The translations under genes and the position numbers were made by a program. The notes beneath the pieces were generated by a model. It saw only the letters and a list, made by a program, of their open reading frames with translations, was not told where the DNA came from and did not search any database. From Burkholderia stagnalis (GTDB lineage Bacteria; Pseudomonadota; Gammaproteobacteria; Burkholderiales; Burkholderiaceae), in contig NZ_CADESW010000007.1 of NCBI RefSeq assembly GCF_902830275.1, forward strand, positions 124,001 to 188,000: 64,000 bases of DNA, read 5' to 3'. Numbering within the stretch: position 1 is the stretch's first letter; every line of letters starts with the position of its first letter. Below, one piece after another: positions 23,079 through 30,966 of this stretch.

Positions 23079-23870
23079 ATGAAGGTCCTGAAGCAGTTGA
23101 AATTCTCGCTCGCGCTCGCCTGCGCGCTCGGTTCCGGCGCGGCATTCGCCGATGCGCAGCAGACGCTGCGCTTCGGCCTCGAGGCGCAATATCCGCCGTT
23201 CGAATCGAAGGCGCCCAGCGGCGAACTGCAGGGCTTCGACATCGACGTCGGCAATGCGGTGTGCCAGGCCGCGAAGCTGTCGTGCAAGTGGGTCGAGACG
23301 TCGTTCGACGGGTTGATTCCCGCGCTGCAGGGCCGCAAGTTCGACGCGATCAACTCGGCGATGAACGCGACCGAGCAGCGCCGCCAGGCGATCGACTTCA
23401 CGACGATCATCTATCGGGTGCCGACGCAGCTGATCGCGCGCAACGGCAGCGGCCTGCTGCCGACGACGGAAGCGCTGAAGGGCAAGCGCGTCGGCGTGCT
23501 GCAGGCGTCGATCCAGGAAACGTACGCGAAGGCGCACTGGGCGCCGGCCGGCGTCGCGGTGGTCGCGTACCAGGATCAGAACCAGGCCTATGCGGACCTC
23601 GTCGCGGGCCGCCTCGACGCGACGCTGGTGCTGGCCCCGGCCGGCCAGCGCGGCTTCCTGTCGCGTCCGGACGGCAAGGATTTCGCGTTCGTCGGCCAGC
23701 CGGTGCGCGACGACCGGATTCTCGGCAGCGGCATCGCGTTCGGCCTGCGCAAGGGCGACGACGCGCTGAAGGCGAAGCTGAACGCGGCGATCGACAAGCT
23801 GAAGGCGGACGGCACGGTGAAATCGCTGGGCCAGAAGTATTTCGGCAACATCGACATTTCCCCGCAGTGA
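23079..23870 (+). CDS. Polar amino-acid-type ABC transporter substrate-binding protein
   Basis: 263 residues: a signal peptide (LKFSLALACALGSGAAFADA) and then a type 2 periplasmic-binding protein (SBP_bac_3 style) with RFGLEAQYPPFESK, LQGFDIDVGNAVC and FDAINSAMNATEQRRQAIDF. The conserved Arg/Asp ligand residues of this family are in the last segment. It lies between the aminotransferase and the FAD dehydrogenase with short gaps (103 and 8 bases), so all three are probably co-transcribed. No permease is present. A role in delivering the acid used by the neighbours is inference. Confidence 0.86.
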   Translation: MKVLKQLKFSLALACALGSGAAFADAQQTLRFGLEAQYPPFESKAPSGELQGFDIDVGNAVCQAAKLSCKWVETSFDGLIPALQGRKFDAINSAMNATEQRRQAIDFTTIIYRVPTQLIARNGSGLLPTTEALKGKRVGVLQASIQETYAKAHWAPAGVAVVAYQDQNQAYADLVAGRLDATLVLAPAGQRGFLSRPDGKDFAFVGQPVRDDRILGSGIAFGLRKGDDALKAKLNAAIDKLKADGTVKSLGQKYFGNIDISPQ

Positions 23871-23878
23871 CGGCGGCG

Positions 23879-25288
23879 ATGCGCAGCGACGGCGACAGCG
23901 ATCGAACGGCGGCCGGCGGCGACATCGTCGCCGTGCTGGCCGCCGAACTGGGCACGGCGGCCGTCACGCCGCCGGCCGACATCGAGCCGCGTTTCTTCAC
24001 CGCCTACAACGAGCTGCCGGGCGTACGGCCGCGCGCGCTCGTGCGGCCGCGCAGCGTCGACGAGGTGTCGCGCACGCTCGCGCTCTGCACGCGGCTCGGC
24101 CAGCCGGTGGTGCCGCAGGGCGGCCTGACGGGGCTCGCGCGCGGCGCGGTCGCGCTCGGCGGCGAGGTCGTGCTGTCGATGGAGCGCTTCGCGGGCATCG
24201 ACGCGCTCGACGCGGCGGCGGGCACCATCACCGTGCGCGCCGGCACGCCGCTGCAGGCCGTGCAGGAGGCGGCGGACGCGGCCGGTTTCACGTTCGGCGT
24301 CGATCTCGGCGCGCGCGGCTCGTGCCAGATCGGCGGCGCGCTCGCGACCAACGCGGGCGGCACGCGCGCGATCCGCTACGGGATGATGCGCGAGCAGGTG
24401 CTCGGGTTGGAGGCCGTGCTGGCGGACGGCACCGTCGTGTCGTCGATGAACCGGATGCTGAAGAACAACGCGGGCTACGACCTGAAGCAGTTGTTCATCG
24501 GCAGCGAAGGCACGCTCGGCGTGATCACGCGCGCGGTGCTGCGGCTCCATCCGAAGCTCGCGGAGCCCGCGACCGCGCTGTGCCGGGTCGCCGATTACGA
24601 CGCGGTCGTCCGGCTGTGGGATCGCGTGCGCGCGCTGCCGGACGTGGTCAGCTTCGAGGCGATGTGGCCGGCGTTCTACCGGTACGTCGCGAACCGCACG
24701 CCCGGGGTCGTCGCGCCGTTCGCGGCCGACGACGGCTTCGCGGTGCTGATCGAATGCGCGACCAGCGCGCCGGGCGGCGATGCGCGGCAGGCGCTCGAAA
24801 CCTGCCTCGCCGATGGCTTCGACGCGGGGCTCGTCGACGATGCGGCGCTCGCGACGTCGGCGCGGCAGGCGCGCGACCTGTGGACGCTGCGCGAAGGGCT
24901 CGCGATCGACGCGCTGCCGCATCTCGTCAACTTCGACGTGAGCCTGCCGACCGGCGAGCTCGGCGCGTTCGCGCAGCATTGCGAGGCGGCGCTGCGCGCG
25001 CGCTGGCCGGACATCGTGTGCCTGTTCTTCGGTCACGTCGGCGACGGCAACGTGCATATCGGCGTGTCGCATGCGGGGCCGGACGCGGCGAGCGAGGCCG
25101 AGCTGGATGAAGTCGTCTACGCGGTGGTGCGGGCGATGGGCGGCTCGATTTCCGCCGAGCACGGCATCGGCGTGCTCAAGCGGCCCTATCTCGGCCATAC
25201 GCGCAGCGACGCGGAAATCGCCGTGATGCGCCGGCTGAAGGACGCGCTCGATCCGCGTCACATCCTGAACCCCGGCAAGGTGCTTTGA
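23879..25288 (+). CDS. FAD-linked D-2-hydroxyacid dehydrogenase (GlcD / D-lactate dehydrogenase family)
   Basis: 469 residues with an N-terminal FAD_binding_4 domain (RPRSVDEVSRTLALC, VVPQGGLTGLARGAV, LGARGSCQIGGALATNAGG) and a C-terminal FAD-oxidase domain ending in the metal-binding GHVGDGNVHIGV and ISAEHGIGVLKR segments. Members oxidise D-lactate, glycolate, D-2-hydroxyglutarate or related acids. The start is ATG at 23879, with GTG 12 bases upstream as an alternative that would overlap the previous stop. It is last in the aminotransferase operon and convergent with the PadR gene. Confidence 0.88.
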   Translation: MRSDGDSDRTAAGGDIVAVLAAELGTAAVTPPADIEPRFFTAYNELPGVRPRALVRPRSVDEVSRTLALCTRLGQPVVPQGGLTGLARGAVALGGEVVLSMERFAGIDALDAAAGTITVRAGTPLQAVQEAADAAGFTFGVDLGARGSCQIGGALATNAGGTRAIRYGMMREQVLGLEAVLADGTVVSSMNRMLKNNAGYDLKQLFIGSEGTLGVITRAVLRLHPKLAEPATALCRVADYDAVVRLWDRVRALPDVVSFEAMWPAFYRYVANRTPGVVAPFAADDGFAVLIECATSAPGGDARQALETCLADGFDAGLVDDAALATSARQARDLWTLREGLAIDALPHLVNFDVSLPTGELGAFAQHCEAALRARWPDIVCLFFGHVGDGNVHIGVSHAGPDAASEAELDEVVYAVVRAMGGSISAEHGIGVLKRPYLGHTRSDAEIAVMRRLKDALDPRHILNPGKVL

Positions 25289-25311
25289 CGGGCGGCGCGG
25301 CGCCGCGCCGC

Positions 25312-25878
25312 TCAGCCGTCGACCCAGTTCAGCGCGCCGATCCGCAGGTGCTCGACGATGCTGCGCGCCCAGCGGAGCTCGGCGTCGAGCAGCACCAGCG
25401 CGTGCTCGTTCTGCAGCAGGAACAGGCGTGGCACCTGGTTGGCTTGTGCGGCGTTGCGCAGCGCATCGAGACGCGCGCGCTCGGCTTCGAGCGCGGCGAT
25501 GCGGTGTTCGAGCTGGTGGCGTGCGTCGTCGGCGTCGAGCAGCGGCAGGAACGCGAGCCCCGCGCCGAACGCGGGGAATTCGCGCGCGGGCTCCGAGAGG
25601 AGTGCGCGCAGCCATGTTTCCCCGGCCGTGCGCCCGGCATCGGTGAGCGTGTAGAGAGTGCGTTCCGGAAACGCGCCGTCACGTTCGGTGTCGTGCACGG
25701 CGATCAGGCCGTCGCGCAGCAGGCGGTCGATCGCCTGGTAAAGGCTCGTGCGCTGCCGCACGTTGACGACTTCGTCGTGGCCGCGCGCTTTCAGTTGCTG
25801 CAGCATCCCGTACGGATGCATCGGGGCTTCGGTGAGCGTCGCGAGGATCGCGAGCGCCAGCGGCGACGGGCGGTTCAT
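25312..25878 (-). CDS. PadR-family transcriptional regulator
   Basis: 188 residues. The N-terminal winged helix is recognisable (SPLALAILATLTEAPMHPYGM, given here in pieces: SPLALAILATL and MHPYGMLQQLK, then RTSLYQAIDRLLRDGLI), followed by a helical dimerisation domain rich in Ala, Glu and Arg. PadR proteins usually repress detoxification or efflux genes. The only co-directional neighbour is cadR upstream; no obvious target gene adjoins. An inverted-repeat region directly upstream (25894-25942) may be its own operator. Confidence 0.82.
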   Translation of the reverse strand: MNRPSPLALAILATLTEAPMHPYGMLQQLKARGHDEVVNVRQRTSLYQAIDRLLRDGLIAVHDTERDGAFPERTLYTLTDAGRTAGETWLRALLSEPAREFPAFGAGLAFLPLLDADDARHQLEHRIAALEAERARLDALRNAAQANQVPRLFLLQNEHALVLLDAELRWARSIVEHLRIGALNWVDG

Positions 25879-25893
25879 GGGGATAAATAGTCT

Positions 25894-25942
25894 GGATATG
25901 TCTAGTTAGATGATGACTAGTCTAATCTCAACTATCATATCC
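25894..25942 (-). promoter_or_regulatory. Nested inverted repeats between cadR and the PadR gene
   Basis: GGATATG (25894-25900) faces CATATCC (25936-25942); inside it TTAGA (25906-25910) faces TCTAA (25921-25925), around the palindrome GACTAGTC (25915-25922). This A/T-rich block is the only unusual DNA between the two genes, and the PadR ATG is 16 bases away. Autoregulation is inferred. Confidence 0.5.
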
Positions 25943-25952
25943 GGCAAGGCTT

Positions 25953-26384
25953 TCAGCCGAGGTGCGAGCGTTTCGCGGCCGGCGCGACCGTCTCCATCGT
26001 CACGAGCCCGTGCACGATTCCGCAATCCTCGACCGAGTGCTCGCCCACACATTGGCGGCGCAGTTCGGTCAACTGGTCGCGCAGATGCGTGAGCTCCGCA
26101 AGCCGCGCGTCGACGTGGCCGATGTGCTCGTCGAGCAGCGCGTTGATCGAATCGCAGCGATCGGCGGGCGTATCGGTGAGCCGCAACAGCGCGCGGATCT
26201 CGTCGTGCGCCATGTCGAGCGCGCGGCAGTTGCGGATGAAGCGCAGCCGTTCGACGTGTACTTCCGTGTAGTTCCGGTAATTCGCGTCGGTGCGCTCCGC
26301 ATCGGGCATCAGCCCTTCCTTCTCGTAGAAGCGGATCGTCTCGGGCGTGCAGCGCGCCGCCTTGGCCAGTTCGCCGATCTTCAT
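25953..26384 (-). CDS. cadR: Cd(II)/Pb(II)-responsive MerR-family regulator CadR
   Basis: 143 residues: a MerR winged helix at the N-terminus (MKIGELAKAARCTPETIRFYEKEGL), which I quote only in part as KIGELAKAARC and TIRFYEKEGL, a long dimerisation helix, and cysteines in RCDS, RRQC and EDC in positions expected for soft-metal binding in CadR. The protein would activate the divergent metal ATPase when cadmium, lead or zinc binds. Its operator, ACCTTGTAGTGGCTTCAGGGT, is a CadR/PbrR-like dyad centred in the divergent promoter at 26405-26436. Confidence 0.9.
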   Translation of the reverse strand: MKIGELAKAARCTPETIRFYEKEGLMPDAERTDANYRNYTEVHVERLRFIRNCRALDMAHDEIRALLRLTDTPADRCDSINALLDEHIGHVDARLAELTHLRDQLTELRRQCVGEHSVEDCGIVHGLVTMETVAPAAKRSHLG

Positions 26385-26404
26385 GCTTTTCTCCTGCCGA
26401 AGGG

Positions 26405-26436
26405 TTGACCTTGTAGTGGCTTCAGGGTGTTAACTC
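26405..26436 (+). promoter_or_regulatory. MerR-type promoter and CadR operator
   Basis: TTGACC (26405-26410) and TTAACT (26430-26435) are separated by 19 bases, the over-long spacing typical of MerR-activated promoters. The dyad ACC-TTGTAGTGGCTTC-AGGGT (26408-26428) fills the spacer. It lies between divergent cadR and the P-type ATPase gene and reads toward the ATPase. Confidence 0.8.
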
Positions 26437-26465
26437 TACACCGTCAAGCTATCGAGGAGGTTCTG

Positions 26466-29222
26466 ATGACCGACGCCCAGCGTACCCACGGCGAACGACC
26501 CCGCGCGGCCAGCGGCGACGGCGCATGTTGCGCCGATGCGCGCGAGATGCACGCGGCCGGTGTCGCCGCCGCGGTGCCGGAGGCCGGCCGGACGGCGCAT
26601 GGCGACGCGCCCGCAGTGCAGTCGACGAAGCCGCACGCCTGCGCCCACGACCATGATCACGCGCATGCGGAAGGTCGCGGGGCCGCTGCCGGCCATGCGC
26701 ACGTGCACGATCACGAGCATGCGCATGACCATGGCGCGAAGTCCGGCGAGGCCCGGGCACACGATCGCGAGCATGCGCATGATCATGGCGCGAAGTCCGG
26801 CGAGGCCCGGGCACACGATCGCGAGCATGCGCATGACCATGGCGTGAAGTCCGGTGAGGCCCGGGCACACGATCGCGAGCATGCGCATGACCATGGCGTG
26901 AAGTCCGGCGAGGCCCGGGCACACGATCAAGAACATGCGCATGCCTGCAGCCACGACCACGCGCATGACGATGGCCACAGCCACGATCACGGCCACGACC
27001 ATGCGCACGCTCAAGACCACGACCACACCCACGCTGCCGCCGACTGCTGCACGCCGGCGGCGCTGACGCTCGCGCCGCTGCCCGCCGCGCAGGCGACTGC
27101 GTCCGGCCACGTGCGCACGTCGTTCCGGATCATGCAGATGGACTGCCCGACCGAGGAGACGCTGATCCGCAAGAAGCTCGGCGGCATGCGCGAGGTGTCG
27201 GCGCTCGAATTCAACCTGATGCAGCGCCTGCTGACCGTGGACCACGTGCCCGGCGCGCAGGCGGCAATCGACGGCGCGATCCGCACGCTCGGCATGACGC
27301 CGGAGGCCGCGTCCGCGGATGCGCCCCCGGCGGCCGCGAAGCCGGAGCCCGCGAAGCCGTGGTGGCCGCTGGCGCTGGCCGGCGCCGCCGCGCTCGCGTC
27401 GGAAGCGGCGAGTTGGCTCGGCCTGCCGTCGTGGGTCGCCGCGGCGCTTGCGCTCGCGGCCGTGCTGTCGTGCGGGACCACCACTTACAAGAAGGGCTGG
27501 ATCGCGCTGCGTAACGGCAACCTGAACATCAACGCGCTGATGAGCATCGCGGTGACCGGCGCGATGGCGATCGGCCAGTGGCCGGAAGCCGCGATGGTGA
27601 TGGTGCTGTTCACGATCGCCGAGCTGATCGAGGCGAAGTCGCTCGACCGCGCGCGCAATGCGATCCAGGGGCTGATGCGGCTGGCGCCGGACACCGCGAC
27701 CGTGCGCGACCTGGACGGGTCGTGGCGCACGATCGAGGCCGCCCAGGTGGCGCTCGGCGCGATCGTGCGCGTGAAGCCGGGCGAGCGGATCGGCCTCGAC
27801 GGCGAAGTCGTCGCGGGCCGCTCGACCGTGAACCAGGCGCCCATCACCGGCGAGAGCCTGCCCGTCGAGAAGACGGCCGGCGACACCGTGTTCGCCGGCA
27901 CGATCAACGAAGCGGGCTCGTTCGACTACCGGGTGACCGCGGTCGCGTCGAACACCACGCTCGCGCGGATCATCCACGCGGTCGAGGAGGCGCAGGGCGC
28001 GAAGGCGCCGACGCAGCGCTTCGTCGACCAGTTCGCGCGCGTCTACACGCCGATCGTGTTCGCCGTCGCGCTGCTGGTCGCGATGGTCCCGCCGCTCGTG
28101 ACGGGCGGCGCGTGGCACGAATGGATCTACCGCGCGCTGGTGCTGCTGGTGATCGCGTGCCCGTGCGCGCTGGTGATCTCGACGCCGGTGACGATCGTGT
28201 CGGGCCTCGCGGCCGCCGCACGGCGCGGGATTCTCGTGAAGGGCGGCGTCTATCTCGAAGAGGGGCGCAAGCTCGTGTGGCTCGCACTCGACAAGACCGG
28301 CACGATCACGCACGGCAAGCCGGTGCAGACCGACTTCGTGCCGCGCGCGGCCGACGTCGACGCCGCGCGGGTGCGCCATCTCGCCGCAAGCCTCGCCGCG
28401 CGCTCCGATCACCCCGTGTCGCAGGCGATCGCGGCGGCGGCGCGCGAGGCGGGCGCCGCGCCGTTCGCCGACGTGCAGGACTTCGAAGCGCTGCTCGGGC
28501 GCGGCGTGCGCGGCGCGATCGACGGCGTGCGCTACTGGCTCGGCAACCACCGGCTCGTCGAGGAGCTGGAACGGTGCTCGCCGGAACTGGAAGCGCAGCT
28601 CGACGCGCTCGAGCGCGAGGGCAAGAGCGTCGTGATGCTGATCGACGACACGCGCGTGCTCGGCGTGTTCGCGGTGGCCGACACGATCAAGGACACGAGC
28701 CGCGCGGCGATCGCCGAGCTGCACGCGCTCGGCATCCGCACCGCGATGCTGACGGGCGACAACCCGCACACCGCGCAGGCGATCGCGAAGGAAGCCGGCA
28801 TCGACGACGCGCGCGGCAACCAGCTGCCCGAGGACAAGCTCGCGGCGGTCGAGGAACTCGCGACGGGGCCGGGCGCGGTCGGGATGGTCGGCGACGGGAT
28901 CAACGACGCGCCGGCGCTCGCACGCGCCGACATCGGCTTCGCGATGGGCGCGATGGGCACCGACACCGCGATCGAGACCGCGGACGTCGCGCTGATGGAC
29001 GACGACCTGCGCAAGATTCCCGCGTTCGTGCGGCTGTCGCGCGCGACGCATCGCGTGCTGGTGCAGAACATCGGCTTCGCGCTCGGCGTGAAGCTGGTGT
29101 TCCTCGGCCTCACGGTCGCAGGGCTCGGCACGATGTGGATGGCGGTGTTCGCCGACGCGGGCGCGAGCCTGATCGTCGTGGGCAACGGTTTGCGCCTGCT
29201 GTCCCGCAGCAGGCATGCGTGA
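26466..29222 (+). CDS. cadA: Heavy-metal-translocating P1B-type ATPase with His-rich repeat N-terminus (Cd/Zn/Pb)
   Basis: 918 residues. After about 80 residues comes a very His/Asp-rich region with four exact-length 18-residue repeats (residues 84-155) and further HDH runs. An HMA-like domain carries MDCPTEE (Asp226, Cys227), a single-cysteine variant of the usual CxxC. Then come membrane helices with the metal site CPC (Cys565, Cys567), the phosphorylation site DKTGT (Asp609) and GDGINDAP from 809. CPC with these features indicates Zn/Cd/Pb export. The ATG at 26466 follows GAGGAGG. CadR and its operator lie directly upstream. Confidence 0.94.
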   Translation: MTDAQRTHGERPRAASGDGACCADAREMHAAGVAAAVPEAGRTAHGDAPAVQSTKPHACAHDHDHAHAEGRGAAAGHAHVHDHEHAHDHGAKSGEARAHDREHAHDHGAKSGEARAHDREHAHDHGVKSGEARAHDREHAHDHGVKSGEARAHDQEHAHACSHDHAHDDGHSHDHGHDHAHAQDHDHTHAAADCCTPAALTLAPLPAAQATASGHVRTSFRIMQMDCPTEETLIRKKLGGMREVSALEFNLMQRLLTVDHVPGAQAAIDGAIRTLGMTPEAASADAPPAAAKPEPAKPWWPLALAGAAALASEAASWLGLPSWVAAALALAAVLSCGTTTYKKGWIALRNGNLNINALMSIAVTGAMAIGQWPEAAMVMVLFTIAELIEAKSLDRARNAIQGLMRLAPDTATVRDLDGSWRTIEAAQVALGAIVRVKPGERIGLDGEVVAGRSTVNQAPITGESLPVEKTAGDTVFAGTINEAGSFDYRVTAVASNTTLARIIHAVEEAQGAKAPTQRFVDQFARVYTPIVFAVALLVAMVPPLVTGGAWHEWIYRALVLLVIACPCALVISTPVTIVSGLAAAARRGILVKGGVYLEEGRKLVWLALDKTGTITHGKPVQTDFVPRAADVDAARVRHLAASLAARSDHPVSQAIAAAAREAGAAPFADVQDFEALLGRGVRGAIDGVRYWLGNHRLVEELERCSPELEAQLDALEREGKSVVMLIDDTRVLGVFAVADTIKDTSRAAIAELHALGIRTAMLTGDNPHTAQAIAKEAGIDDARGNQLPEDKLAAVEELATGPGAVGMVGDGINDAPALARADIGFAMGAMGTDTAIETADVALMDDDLRKIPAFVRLSRATHRVLVQNIGFALGVKLVFLGLTVAGLGTMWMAVFADAGASLIVVGNGLRLLSRSRHA
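26715..26930 (+). repeat. Four tandem 54-bp coding repeats in the metal ATPase gene
   Basis: Units start at 26715, 26769, 26823 and 26877, differ by only a few bases, and begin GAGCATGCGCATGA. Each encodes an 18-residue EHAHDHG...EARAHDR unit. A partial fifth unit follows. Near-identity at the DNA level suggests recent expansion or copy-number variation by slippage or recombination. Confidence 0.95.
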
Positions 29223-29253
29223 CGGGCGCGCATGCGGCGCGAAGGAGCGAGCG

Positions 29254-29793
29254 ATGGGTTTCCTCAAATGGATCACCGGCGGCCACGGCGGGCGTAGCCA
29301 TCACGGCGGCGGGCAGCGTAGCGGCCACGGCGGCGGACACGGCAGCTATGGCGGTGGCCACGGCAGCCACGGCGGTGGCTTCGGCAACGAACGCGCCGGC
29401 AGCTATGGCGGCGGCTTCGGCAGCGAACGCGCCGGCAGCCACGGCGGCGGCTTCGGCAACGAACACACCGGCAGCCACGGCGGTGGCTTCGGCAGCGAAC
29501 ATGCCGGCAGTCACGGCGGCGGCTTCGGCAACGACCACGCCGGAAGCCATGGCCGCGACCACCACGCCCGCGGCGACGGCCATCTCGGCTGGGGCCGTCA
29601 GGCGCCGGCCGCCGGGGGCGCCGCGTTGCTGCGTCAGCTCGCCTGCGCCGGCTGCGGCGCGCTCAACGATGCGAGCGCGCGTTTCTGCGCCCAATGCGGC
29701 GCGGCGCAGCAGAGCGCCGCGTGCCGCCGCTGCCATGCGGCGCTGGCCGCCGGCGCGCGCTTCTGCCCGGCATGCGGCACGCAGGCGGCATGA
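29254..29793 (+). CDS. Gly/His-repeat protein with C-terminal double zinc ribbon
   Basis: 179 residues, no enzyme motif. Residues 9-36 are Gly/His-rich; residues 37-96 are five 12-residue repeats of the form GSHGGGFGNEHA (36-bp DNA repeats, 29362-29541). The last 60 residues hold two CxxC-type zinc-ribbon pairs (CAGCG, CAQCG, CRRCH, CPACG). It lies 31 bases after the metal ATPase gene on the same strand, so it is probably induced with it. A metal-buffering or metal-delivery role is inference; the start MGFLKWITGG resembles short membrane- or septum-associated proteins, but no clear signal is present. Confidence 0.75.
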   Translation: MGFLKWITGGHGGRSHHGGGQRSGHGGGHGSYGGGHGSHGGGFGNERAGSYGGGFGSERAGSHGGGFGNEHTGSHGGGFGSEHAGSHGGGFGNDHAGSHGRDHHARGDGHLGWGRQAPAAGGAALLRQLACAGCGALNDASARFCAQCGAAQQSAACRRCHAALAAGARFCPACGTQAA

Positions 29794-29806
29794 GCGCGGG
29801 CGGGCA

Positions 29807-30676
29807 TCAGCGCAGCGGCAGGTAGAGCTCCGTCAGCAGGTCGGCCGGCGCCGTATCCATCGGCGTGTTCAGGTACAGCTCGAACGGCGGCGCATCGGCG
29901 GCCTCGCGGCCGGAATGGCGCAGCCAGTCGCCGTACAGCCACTGATAGGCGGCCTTCAGGTCCGCGTACGGCCCGGTGTGCAGCAGCACCGCATACTCGC
30001 CGCCCGCCACGGTGACCCGCTCGACGGGCGGGGCCGGCTCGATGTCCGCGGCGCCGCTGCCCGGCACGAAGCACGCCTTCGAACGCAGCTGCGCCTTCGG
30101 CGTGGTGTCCGGATCGTCGTAGTAGATCCCGAGCATCTTCGCGCCGGGCGCGAACAGCCCGTGCTGCGCGACCCAGCCGCCGAGCCGCGCGAACGCTTCG
30201 TTCACCTGCAGGTAGGAACCGGTATGGCCGATCGCGTAGCCGTGCAGCTCCGGCATCCGGCGAATCGCCACTTCGTGCTTGAACATGTCTCGATCTCCAG
30301 TGGGTAAAGGGTAGATGGCCCGGTGCACGCCGGCCCGCCGGTGCTGCACGGGCGGCACGCCGTAGGCGTCGCGGAACGCCCGAGTGAACGCATGCGTCGA
30401 GCCGTAGCCCGCGCGCCGCGCAATCCGTGCAATCGGCAGCGCCGTGCACACGAGGTCCTCCGACGCGCGCACGATGCGCATCCGCCGCACCGTCATCAGG
30501 ATCGATTCGCCATACAGCGCGCGATAGACGCGGTGCCAGTGATACGGCGACAGGCACGCGATCTCGGCGAGCCGGTTCAGGTCGAGCGGCGTGTCGAGGT
30601 GGGTGTGGATGTAGTCGTGAACGCGCGCGAGACGGCTCGCATAGCGCATCCAGCAAGGTGTCTCGTCGGCTGTCAT
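29807..30676 (-). CDS. AraC-family regulator with GyrI-like ligand-binding domain
   Basis: 289 residues. An N-terminal pair of AraC helix-turn-helix motifs (LDLNRLAEIACLSPYHWHR, then IARIARRAGYGSTHAFTRAFR) is fused to a C-terminal GyrI-like domain (about 130-289, with YAIGHTGSY, LGIYYDDP and YLNTPMDTAP), as in the Rob/SoxS-like 'AraC plus GyrI' class that senses small cationic or lipophilic compounds. It is convergent with the zinc-ribbon gene and divergent from the MscS-like gene. Its target is unknown. Confidence 0.88.
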   Translation of the reverse strand: MTADETPCWMRYASRLARVHDYIHTHLDTPLDLNRLAEIACLSPYHWHRVYRALYGESILMTVRRMRIVRASEDLVCTALPIARIARRAGYGSTHAFTRAFRDAYGVPPVQHRRAGVHRAIYPLPTGDRDMFKHEVAIRRMPELHGYAIGHTGSYLQVNEAFARLGGWVAQHGLFAPGAKMLGIYYDDPDTTPKAQLRSKACFVPGSGAADIEPAPPVERVTVAGGEYAVLLHTGPYADLKAAYQWLYGDWLRHSGREAADAPPFELYLNTPMDTAPADLLTELYLPLR

Positions 30677-30752
30677 CGGAGGCTCGCGGGAAGGACCGAC
30701 GTCACGGTAGCACGCTGTGGTGTGACAAATCTTGCTGAGTTGGCTGACTCTG

Positions 30753-30776
30753 CCCCATTTCTTTTTTGAAATGGGG
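30753..30776. terminator. Perfect 9-bp hairpin with T-rich loop
   Basis: CCCCATTTC (30753-30761) and GAAATGGGG (30768-30776) flank a loop of six T residues. There is no clear T-run after the stem, so function as a terminator is uncertain; it lies between the AraC start and the promoter region of the MscS-like gene. Confidence 0.35.
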
Positions 30777-30849
30777 TCTCGTCCTCATCGATCTATGACT
30801 AAAGTTAAAGACGGTGAAATCGGCTGAAGCCGTCATTTTTCTGCGCTAA

Positions 30850-30878
30850 GTTGCAACTGCGGTTGCAACTGCGGTTGC
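30850..30878 (+). promoter_or_regulatory. GTTGCAAC direct-repeat array upstream of the MscS-like gene
   Basis: GTTGCAAC occurs at 30850-30857 and again at 30862-30869, 12 bases apart with identical TGCG spacers, followed by GTTGC at 30874. Each GTTGCAAC is a palindrome containing the GTTGCA core on both strands, the same core as in the putA control region. It lies 89-117 bases before the ATG of the membrane protein gene. Confidence 0.5.
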
Positions 30879-30966
30879 CCGCAGCGGGATCGCGCGTCAT
30901 TTCGAAGTACGCAGGTAGTTCGTCGATGTTCAATCGCAACGCCACGTTTTTCGGGAGGAAGAAGAA

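Noticed and set aside
26715..26930. Possible CRISPR array or satellite DNA (regular 54-bp repeats)
   Set aside because: The repeats have no unique spacers, keep the reading frame and encode His-rich units inside a P-type ATPase.
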